64,000 bases of DNA from Spinactinospora alkalitolerans (lineage in GTDB: Bacteria > Actinomycetota > Actinomycetes > Streptosporangiales > Streptosporangiaceae): positions 3,658,001 through 3,722,000 of the forward strand of contig NZ_JACCCC010000001.1 in assembly GCF_013408795.1 (NCBI RefSeq), written 5' to 3'. Within the stretch, counting starts at the first letter, position 1; every line of letters begins with the position of its first letter. Shown here piece after piece: positions 17,529 to 24,254 of this stretch. The notes beneath the pieces are model-generated. The model worked only from the letters and a program-made list of their open reading frames with translations, had not been told where the DNA came from and searched no databases. The position numbers were made by a program, and so were the translations under genes.

Positions 17529-18158
17529 CTACCGGGCCGTTTCGCGCGGGGCGGTGAAGAGCGGGAGGATGACGTCGTCGACGATCTCGACGATGACGGA
17601 TTCGGGGATCGGGGCGCCGCTGAACAGGAAGTGGTAGCGCAGCAGCGCCCATCCGGCCTCCAGCCTGCGGGGGGATACCGCCGCGGCGTCGCACTCCCCC
17701 CGCTCGACGGCCCTGCGCACGATCTCGGTCATCGTCTTGACGCTGTTGCCCCGCGCGCGCTCGCGGATCTCCGCGGCGCGGACGGGGTCGCGCAGCACGT
17801 CGCCGAGCAGGCCGCGCATCGCCTCGCCCACCGGCCCGGCGAGCTGCTGCGCCCCCTGCCGGAGCACCGCCAGGGCGTCGCCGCGCAGGCTCCCGGTGTC
17901 GGGCAGGTCGGTGGGGTCGGGCAGCACGTGGTACACCGCGTCCATCACCAGCTCGCCCCGGCCCGGCCAGCGGCGGTACAGCGACGCCTTGCTCGCCCGG
18001 GCGCGTTCGGCGACGCTCTCCATGGTCAGTCCGGCGTAGCCGACGTCGGCGAGTTCGGCCAGCGTCGCCTGGAAGATGGCGGCGTTGAGGGCGCTGCCGC
18101 GGCGCCGGGGCCGGCTGCGGTGGTCCGCACCGGTCCCTGCTGCGTCGTCGTTGGGCAC
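17529..18158 (-). CDS. TetR family transcriptional regulator
   Basis: A 209-residue TetR-type repressor. The N-terminal helix-turn-helix reads LTMESVAERARASKASLYRRW near residues 46-66, with the ligand-binding C-terminal domain (TetR_C_11-like) following. GTG 18158 is chosen for the GGAGGAGACA upstream; a longer reading from 18221 is possible. It lies just downstream of a truncated MFS exporter on the same strand, and likely once controlled it through the repeats at 18661-18721. Confidence 0.8.
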   Translation of the reverse strand: MPNDDAAGTGADHRSRPRRRGSALNAAIFQATLAELADVGYAGLTMESVAERARASKASLYRRWPGRGELVMDAVYHVLPDPTDLPDTGSLRGDALAVLRQGAQQLAGPVGEAMRGLLGDVLRDPVRAAEIRERARGNSVKTMTEIVRRAVERGECDAAAVSPRRLEAGWALLRYHFLFSGAPIPESVIVEIVDDVILPLFTAPRETAR

Positions 18159-18231
18159 TGCGGACGTGTCTCCTCCCGGTGAGCGGCGACGGCCAGTCGA
18201 TTCTACGGAGCCCCGTTCCACGGCCCCGCCC

Positions 18232-18615
18232 CTATGCGGCCCCGCCGTCCGCGCCCTGCACCACCCGGAAGGCGATCAGCGCGGCCGGCGAGTCCGCGAC
18301 CGCGCACGGCGCCGCGCCGAGCAGGAACACCGCGATCGCGGCCTGCAGCACCGGCTTGCGGCCGAACCGGTCGCCCAGCTTGCCGTACAGGGGCATGGCC
18401 ACGGTGGCGGCCACGAGGTAGGAGGTCGCGACGGCCGGCATCCGGTCCAGTCCGCCCAGTTCCCCGGCGACGGCGGGGAGGGCCGGGGCCATGACCGTCT
18501 GATCGAGCGCGCCGAGCAGCATCGCCAGCATCAGGCCGGGCAGTGCGCGCGCGACTCCGTCCCCGCGCTCCCCCGTGCCTCCCCGCAGCCGAGCGGTTTC
18601 GGATCGACGCGCCAT
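18232..18615 (-). pseudogene. Truncated DHA2-type MFS exporter
   Basis: The 127-residue reading contains the opening of a drug:H+ antiporter of the 14-helix DHA2 family: LPGLMLAMLLGALDQTVMAP, the loop 2-3 signature YGKLGDRFGRKP and the start of helix 4, FRVVQGADGG. It then stops with TAG, so more than two thirds of the usual roughly 480 residues are gone. A good GGAGGG site precedes ATG 18615, so the promoter end survives. A deletion between helix 4 and the TetR gene is the simplest explanation. It cannot be a working transporter. Confidence 0.75.
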
Positions 18616-18660
18616 GTTCAATGCCCTCCAAGGAGACGCACGGGGGAACGGCCCCATATG

Positions 18661-18721
18661 GAAAACGAACTGTTCTCTAAGGGGAACCGCAAGCCTCCTT
18701 GTTAGAAAACACAACGTTCTC
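18661..18721. promoter_or_regulatory. Two 17-base direct repeats, probable TetR operators
   Basis: GAAAACGAACTGTTCTC (18661-18677) and GAAAACACAACGTTCTC (18705-18721) match at 13 of 17 positions and lie 44 bases apart, just before the truncated MFS gene. The first contains the palindrome GAAC-T-GTTC. They are AT-richer than their surroundings. The site fits self-control of the exporter/TetR unit; the match to this TetR is inferred. Confidence 0.5.
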
Positions 18722-18907
18722 CATACGGGAAGCGCGACGGGGGCGACCGCGGAACGGACCTCCTGCGCGCCCGCCGTGGCGAATCGCGCGGCCGGGCCGA
18801 TTGAGTCACACTGGGTTGGCAGGCTATGGCGGAACGTGACGGCGCACGCGGTGCGCCTCGGCCGGAGGAGCACGGCGCCGATCGGCGCGCATCCCCAGGA
18901 GGACGGC

Positions 18908-20179
18908 ATGCGAATACTCACTCGTTTGCTTCCCGCGGCGCTGCTCGCCGCCGCGACGGCACTCGCGGGCGCGCCCGCGGCCGCGCAACCCGGCGCGGCA
19001 CCGGAGGCGACAGAGGCTCCGGTCGAGTTCCACCGGTGGGCCTCGGAATCCGACTTCGCCTCGGGCACCGCCGAAGGCGTGCGGGCGACCGGGGACGGGC
19101 TCGTCATCGGCCGGCCGGCCGGCAGCGCCGAGCACACCGAGAAGGCGCTCGGCACCACCGCCGACTACGACTACGCGCGCTGGACCTCGCCCGAACACGC
19201 CACCGGCTTCGGCGCGACCGAGATCGTCACCTCGTGGAACGCGCTGACGCCGCCGGGCACCTGGCTGCAGGTGGAGGTGCGGGGCACGACCGACGACGGC
19301 GCGCGGACCCGCTGGTACGTGATGGGCCGGTGGGCCTCCGGCGACACCGACATCCGGCGCACCAGCGTGGAGGGGCAGTCCGACGAGCACGGCGAGGTCA
19401 ACGTCGACGTCCTGGCGACCGCGCCGGGGACCACCCTGGTCGAGTACCAGTTGCGGGCCACGCTCTACCGCGTCAAGGGGACCTCGGCCTCGCCGTCGCT
19501 GTCCATGATCGGCGCGATGGCCTCGGACGTCCCGGAGCGCTCCGACGTGCCGACCTCCGAGTCCGCGGGCGCGTGGGGCGTCGAGCTGTCCGTGCCCCGC
19601 TACTCCCAGAACGTCCACGCCGGGCACTACCCGCAGTACGGCGGCGGCGGTGAGGCCTGGTGCAGCCCGACGTCGACGGAGATGGTCGTGGAGTACTGGG
19701 GCCGGAGCCCGAGCGAGGAGGACCTGGCCTGGGTGGCCCCCGGCCACGCCGATCCGACCGTGGACCACGCCGCGCGCCGGACCTACGACCACGCCTATGC
19801 GGGGGCGGGGAACTGGTCGTTCAACGTGGCCTACGCGGCGACCTACGGGCTCGACGCCCACGTCACCCGGCTGCGCTCGCTCGCCGACGTCGAACGCCTC
19901 ATCCTGCGGGACGTCCCGGTGGTCACCTCCCAGTCGTTCCGCGCCGACGAGCTGGACGGGGCCGGATACGGAACCGATGGGCACATCATGGTCGTGGTCG
20001 GGTTCACCGAGGACGGCGACGTGATCGCCAACGACCCCGCGTCCTCGGACAACGACGCCGTCCGCAGGGTCTACCCGCGCGCCCAGTTCGAGGACGTCTG
20101 GCTGCGCACCACCAACGGCGGCTCCGGCGGCATCGCCTACATCATCACCCCGCCCGACCACCTGACGGCCGGACGGTAG
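18908..20179 (+). CDS. Secreted C39-like papain-fold protease or hydrolase
   Basis: A 423-residue exported protein: signal peptide about residues 1-27 (MRILTRLLPAALLAAATALA, then AAAQP). Residues 40-200 form a beta-rich N-terminal domain. The C-terminal peptidase_C39_2 domain has catalytic Cys252 in EAWCSPTSTEM, His359 in TDGHIMVVVGF and Asn375-Asp376 in IANDPAS. It would act outside the cell on peptides or wall material; the leader-peptide-cleaving C39 role is unlikely since there is no ABC transporter fusion. AGGAGG precedes ATG 18908. It is a single-gene unit, ending in a hairpin at 20256-20288. Confidence 0.82.
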   Translation: MRILTRLLPAALLAAATALAGAPAAAQPGAAPEATEAPVEFHRWASESDFASGTAEGVRATGDGLVIGRPAGSAEHTEKALGTTADYDYARWTSPEHATGFGATEIVTSWNALTPPGTWLQVEVRGTTDDGARTRWYVMGRWASGDTDIRRTSVEGQSDEHGEVNVDVLATAPGTTLVEYQLRATLYRVKGTSASPSLSMIGAMASDVPERSDVPTSESAGAWGVELSVPRYSQNVHAGHYPQYGGGGEAWCSPTSTEMVVEYWGRSPSEEDLAWVAPGHADPTVDHAARRTYDHAYAGAGNWSFNVAYAATYGLDAHVTRLRSLADVERLILRDVPVVTSQSFRADELDGAGYGTDGHIMVVVGFTEDGDVIANDPASSDNDAVRRVYPRAQFEDVWLRTTNGGSGGIAYIITPPDHLTAGR

Positions 20180-20255
20180 CGCCGCGGCCGGACTGGCGCG
20201 GACCGAGGCCCGCGCATCCGCGCGCGCAGCGGGGCCGAACCGGCCGACCGCTACC

Positions 20256-20288
20256 GCGGCCCGTCCCGGTGAGGCGGTGACGGGCCGC
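20256..20288. terminator. Hairpin between convergent genes
   Basis: GCGGCCCGTC (20256-20265) and GACGGGCCGC (20279-20288) form a perfect ten-base stem with a 13-base loop. It lies between the C39-like protease gene and the convergent small acidic protein gene and can serve both. Confidence 0.6.
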
Positions 20289-20323
20289 CGGCCGGTGTCG
20301 CCCTCCCCCGTTCGGGTCCTCCG

Positions 20324-20500
20324 TCACTCCCGCTGATCGGGATCCTCGTCCTCGGGGTCCTGCGGCTGCTCCGCCTGGTCGGGGTCCTCGGCCTCGACGC
20401 CGAACCCCGGCGCCTGCGGAGGCGCTCCCGGCCCCGGATCGGCGGCGGCGATCTCGTCTCGGCCGAGATCGGGCTCTGGTTCGAACGGTGCACTGGTCAT
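20324..20500 (-). CDS. Small acidic protein, 58 residues, function unknown
   Basis: A short minus-strand gene starting at ATG 20500 and ending at the TGA at 20326-20324. The product (MTSAPFEPEPDLGRDEIAAA at the start, DPDQAEQPQDPEDEDPDQRE at the end) is rich in Glu, Asp, Pro and Gln and is predicted disordered, with no cysteine and no membrane segment. Small acidic proteins of this composition are common near signalling genes in actinomycetes. The reading frame keeps a steady third-position GC bias. No function can be assigned. Confidence 0.5.
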   Translation of the reverse strand: MTSAPFEPEPDLGRDEIAAADPGPGAPPQAPGFGVEAEDPDQAEQPQDPEDEDPDQRE

Positions 20501-20609
20501 GGGGTCGGTCTACCCGCGCCCACCTCGCTCAACGCTTCGCTTCCGCTCCCGTCGAAGGCTGCGGTGGCGGGGGCGCCGGTGCGCGGCCCGCGCCGCGCAC
20601 CCCGCGCCG

Positions 20610-20938
20610 CTACGGTTTGCGCGCGATGCCCGCCATGAGGACCCGCTGGTGCGGCGCCAGGTCCTCGACCGCGGGAACGGGGGCTTCGGGGTCCTCGGGA
20701 AACCACCGCGCCAGGAAGTCCAGGCCGAGCGGGAGGAGCGGCAGACCGGTGAAGTGCGCGCGGATCTCCTCCGGGGACCGGATCCAGCCGTTGCCGAGGG
20801 TCTCCAGGCCGGCCCGTTCCATGGCCGCCTGGACGGGGTCGCCGGTGTCGACGAAGTCGGTGACGAACAGGTGGCTGCCCGACGGCAGCGCCTCCACCAG
20901 CTCGGCGACGAGGTCGTCGGGCCCCGCTACCACCGGGC
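20610..20938 (-). pseudogene. C-terminal remnant of a SAM-dependent methyltransferase (pfam04672 type)
   Basis: The minus frame contains DDLVAELVEALPSGSHLFVT, then DFVDTGDPVQAAMERAG and GWIRSPEEIRAHFTGLPLLP, ending AGIARKP. This matches the C-terminal third of the actinobacterial S-adenosyl methyltransferase family with about 265 residues. The SAM-binding N-terminal part is absent. The similarity breaks near 20938, where the plus-strand sensor fragment begins. Confidence 0.65.
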
Positions 20939-20966
20939 TCCGACCGGGGCCCGACCGCTGCGCCGG

Positions 20967-21386
20967 ATGCTCGACCCGCTCGCCTGCGGCCAGAGTTGGC
21001 TGGACCTGCTGCACGGCGTGGTGAGCTTCCCGATCTCGGTGACCTCCTTCGCCGCCGTGGTCTCCTGGTGGGCGGTCGCGCTGCTCGGACTGACCTACCC
21101 GCTCTACGGGTGGATTGTGACCGGCGCCGGTGGCACCGACGGCCTGCCCGAACTGCTCGGCCTCGGCGACGGCCTGGGGATCGCCACGGCCTTCCACCTG
21201 GCGATCGCCGTGGGGTTCACGATCACGCCGCCGTTCGTCGTCCGCACCGTCGCCCTGATCAACGCCGGACTCGGCCAGGCCCTGCCGGCCCCGGTCGGCG
21301 CCCGAGGCGCCGCCCCCGGACCGAACTCCACCGGCTTCGTCCCCCATCCGATCCCCTGGACCCCGCGGGGGCGTGAGATTTCCTGA
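20967..21386 (+). pseudogene. Fragment of a putative sensor domain (histidine-kinase-associated)
   Basis: The plus frame reads CGQSWLDLLHGVVSFPISVT, SWWAVALLGLTYPLYGW and LPELLGLGDGLGIATAFHLA, and ends VRTVALINAGLGQALPA. These are typical of the pfam13796 membrane sensor domain found N-terminal to actinobacterial two-component histidine kinases. Two to three membrane helices remain; the start and the whole kinase are missing. It directly abuts the methyltransferase remnant, so this is a deletion or rearrangement junction. Confidence 0.6.
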
Positions 21387-21488
21387 ACGGAGGGGCGTGA
21401 ACGTGCCGGATCAGCGCTCACTTCCGTCGCCAGAGGACCCACCACGTCGTTATCCCACGTCACCAGGGACCATTTACGTGAGTGCAGA

Positions 21489-22043
21489 TTAGGTGTGAAT
21501 GGTTGCTGTCTTCCATTCATCGTCCAGGACCGAGTGAACGATGGAATCGCGCCAAGCGCCGTGCGCCCGCAGGTGGCGCCGGATGCGTCCTTCTTCGACC
21601 ATCCCCGCACTGAGCATGACCCGGCGCGATCTCTCATTGTCGGGAGCACGTGCCCCCCAGATGCGCTTGAGGTCCAGGGCACCAAACCCGAGATCGAGGA
21701 GGAGCCGGACCGTTTCGCCTCCCAGCCTTTGACCCCACAGTCCCGGTTTGAGCGCGAAACCGATCTGGGCGCTGTGGGGCCGTTCGTCGATAGCGAGGCG
21801 TGCGGCCCCAACGAGCTCGTCATCCGGTGTCACGACTGCCAGCATGTAGACCGTTCGGTTCTCGGCCTGTGCATCTTTGATCGCTACCTGGATGACTGCC
21901 ACGCACTGATCCGCCGTGCGGGGAGTGAATGACAGGTGGCGCGTCGCCGTCTCATCCCCGTAGACCTGGACCAGCCGTTCAGCGTCAGAGAGACGCATCT
22001 CTCGCAGTCGAAGCCTGCTGCCGTTTAGCTCGATGGGAAACAC
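21489..22043 (-). CDS. GNAT family N-acetyltransferase (RimJ/RimL-like)
   Basis: A 184-residue acetyltransferase of the acetyltransf_3 (RimJ/RimL) group, transferring acetyl from acetyl-CoA to an amine. LRLREMRLSDAERLVQVYGD is the typical N-terminal block, IGFALKPGLWGQRLGGETVR holds the CoA-binding motif A (Q/R-x-x-G-x-G/A type), and ARAPDNERSRRVMLSAGM the motif B end. It follows the XRE regulator gene by nine bases on the same strand, so both are likely co-transcribed. GC content is visibly lower here than in the flanks, as in the whole 21.4-25.7 kb island. The substrate is unknown; a peptide or antibiotic are both possible. Confidence 0.8.
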   Translation of the reverse strand: MFPIELNGSRLRLREMRLSDAERLVQVYGDETATRHLSFTPRTADQCVAVIQVAIKDAQAENRTVYMLAVVTPDDELVGAARLAIDERPHSAQIGFALKPGLWGQRLGGETVRLLLDLGFGALDLKRIWGARAPDNERSRRVMLSAGMVEEGRIRRHLRAHGAWRDSIVHSVLDDEWKTATIHT

Positions 22044-22052
22044 GCACTGAGG

Positions 22053-23543
22053 CTAGCGTCCCGATGTCAGCGCAGCCGCAGGAGCCTGACCATAGCCTTC
22101 GATCTCCTGCCGAAGCCGGTTTGCGACTCTGCTCCCCGCGTACTGCCGGTCCCGGAGCGCGCTGTGGACACGCATCGTACTCGCGATGACTCCGGCGACC
22201 CGCTGGCCGACCGGCAGTTCCAGAACCGGGGCAAGAGCTTCTGCCGCCCCCTCCAGTTCTCCGCGTGTTGCGCGTACGAAAGCCAGGTCCGCCCTTGCTC
22301 CTGCGTCGTCCCCGTAGGCCCAGTCGTCGGAGCCGGTGTTCGCCGCCTCCTCGTATGCCTCGATCGCGGTGAGCGCCGCTTGCTCGGCCTGCTCCTCCTG
22401 ACCCGGAATCCAGATCCGCGTCTCGGCTCCGTAGTAGAGCTGGCGGCAGCGGGCGAAGCGCATGAGTCCGCCCAGGCCGTCCAAGTCGTCACTCTCTCTG
22501 TCGTCCTGAAGGGCGGTTGCACGTGCGAGGTCTTCTGTGGCTCGCTCCCCGTCACCGAGCGACGCCCAGGAACGGGCGCTTTGGGACATGAGCCAGACGG
22601 CCGCACTCCCGGTGTGGCGGGTCGCCAGGTCATGCCCGAGATCGGCGTACCTCGCAGCTTCCGAGGTCCATCCTGCCCAGTACGCCATGAGTGACTGCTG
22701 CGCTCGCACGCGAATGCGGAGGCCGTCATGTTCTGCGTTGTCGGCGCAGATGTAGGCGGTTCGTGCCTGCTTCATCGCGGAATGGGGATCGCCAAGGTCA
22801 TGGCTCGCCTTGGCGAGCATGAGCGAGAGCAGCCCGCTCAAGAGGTAGAGGTCCTTCGTCTGGTTCGGGCGCTGGCGCCCCTCCAGGAGACGGAAGGCCA
22901 CGTCCTGCGTTTCGACGAGATCACCGAGCACGTGGTGAATGGGGCTCCTCGGGTAAGTGCTGGAGATCCGTTCAACTTCGCTGTAGAGCTGCTGAAGGGT
23001 CTCCGGCCCGAGGTTGCTGCCCTCTGCCATGGAGCCGAACCGTAGTGCGCGCTGTGCGGCCATCTCTACTTGCCTTTCCGGAGTTACGAAGTTGAAGGGA
23101 GCTCGGCCGGCCGGCATCTCCTGTGCCGACGCTGACTGCTGTGCGAGGGCTATCGAGGGGTTCTCCGCTGTACCAATGCGGAGCAGGACACTCCGTTCAT
23201 GTTCGTCAAGCCTGTCGAGCCCTTCAGGGCACAGCAGCCGTAGTGGAGTCGTGTTGTACAGAGCCGCCAGGGTGGAGATCTGGACTGCTTGAGGCGCTCG
23301 GCTGCCTTGTCCTGGCCACATCTCCAAACGGCTGAGAGCCGCTTGGTCCAGGGCAAGGCCAGGAGACTCGCGCCGGTAGCGCTCCGCTACCTCTTCTTGG
23401 CTCCAGCCGTGAAGCTGCCGATACGCCGCTAAGGGCGAGCTACCGCACCGGTGGCGAATCTCGTCTGCGATCTCGTCATCGCTTCGCCCCTGCTTTCGCA
23501 TCCGATCGCGTAGTTGAGTGATCTGCCTCTTCGTCCAGCCCAT
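22053..23543 (-). CDS. XRE-family regulator with TPR-like C-terminal region
   Basis: A 496-residue transcriptional regulator. After a short basic lead (MGWTKRQITQLRDRMRKQGR) the XRE helix-turn-helix lies near residues 32-85 (AYRQLHGWSQEEVAERYRRE, LDQAALSRLE). The long C-terminal part (about 190-480) is built of helical, TPR-like repeats (LSGLLSLMLAKASHDLGDPH, RVRAQQSLMAYWAGWTSEAA), used for peptide or protein sensing in related regulators. ATG 23543 is preferred over longer readings because GGAGA lies eight bases upstream. Genes of this type are common beside actinobacterial RiPP and peptide-signalling loci; the radical SAM gene starts about 700 bases away on the opposite strand. Control of that locus is inferred. 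Confidence 0.8.
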   Translation of the reverse strand: MGWTKRQITQLRDRMRKQGRSDDEIADEIRHRCGSSPLAAYRQLHGWSQEEVAERYRRESPGLALDQAALSRLEMWPGQGSRAPQAVQISTLAALYNTTPLRLLCPEGLDRLDEHERSVLLRIGTAENPSIALAQQSASAQEMPAGRAPFNFVTPERQVEMAAQRALRFGSMAEGSNLGPETLQQLYSEVERISSTYPRSPIHHVLGDLVETQDVAFRLLEGRQRPNQTKDLYLLSGLLSLMLAKASHDLGDPHSAMKQARTAYICADNAEHDGLRIRVRAQQSLMAYWAGWTSEAARYADLGHDLATRHTGSAAVWLMSQSARSWASLGDGERATEDLARATALQDDRESDDLDGLGGLMRFARCRQLYYGAETRIWIPGQEEQAEQAALTAIEAYEEAANTGSDDWAYGDDAGARADLAFVRATRGELEGAAEALAPVLELPVGQRVAGVIASTMRVHSALRDRQYAGSRVANRLRQEIEGYGQAPAAALTSGR

Positions 23544-24146
23544 GTCCAGATCTCCTCGCGGGGGTCTAGACCCAAGGTTGCCCGAGGCGAAGAGCTTCGC
23601 AATGGCCGAAACCGCGTTACTCCGCCAGACGGTGACATAGAAGTGTCGCCTCTGCTGCAAATCCGCAGCTCATAGGGGTCAGTTGCTGCATAGAAAGCAT
23701 GTCCTCAAACCCGGTGACTGGGCGCCGTTCAGCATGTTCGATCTAAGCCAGGGCCAACAGCTCTGACGAGGCGTGAACGAAGAGCCGGTCGGAGAACGAC
23801 AGGGCGATTAATCCCGACCGTCTCAATCGAAGACGAGAAGTGATGGTTCAGGTGGGCGCGAGAGCCGCGTTGCAGCGACCGGCGACAGATCAATGCACGA
23901 TCCGCGAGAAAAGGAATGAGATGCCGAACGGCCAGCGCCCCGAGTTGCCGCGACGGCTCGCCCGACTCGCCATCGCGCACACTTCGAGTTCTCCGCACCA
24001 AGCCCTCAGAAGATCGACAAGGCTGTGCGCGAAGCGGAACTCCGGTTCGCTTCGCCCCAAGGAGATCACGGTAGCGCTTCGCGCGTTCAGTCTCCCCCCG
24101 ACTCCATGCGGCGGCCCTCTGGCCCTAGTCCGCACGCCACGTGATC

Positions 24147-24203
24147 TTGACAGCACGACGATGCAGATCTTCTTGTCCCTCCCAAGGTTACGTGTCGTCG
24201 TGC
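24147..24203 (+). promoter_or_regulatory. -35-like hexamer and leader hairpin before the radical SAM gene
   Basis: TTGACA at 24147-24152 is a consensus -35 element; GCACGACG (24153-24160) and CGTCGTGC (24196-24203) immediately after it form a perfect eight-base inverted repeat that would lie over the promoter or in the leader. The 711-base gap 23544-24254 holds no other supportable gene; small frames there run into the radical SAM gene in the wrong frame. Confidence 0.35.
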
Positions 24204-24254
24204 TCAAGCCTGCTCCCCCAAGCCATGACCATTCCCCACTTCGAAGAGGGAGAC

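Noticed and set aside
23920..24254. Small plus-strand frame starting MPNGQRPELPRRLARLAI, after an AAAAGGAATGAG site
   Set aside because: Has a fair binding site but runs on through the radical SAM gene in the wrong frame and shows no family likeness; could not be supported as a precursor gene.
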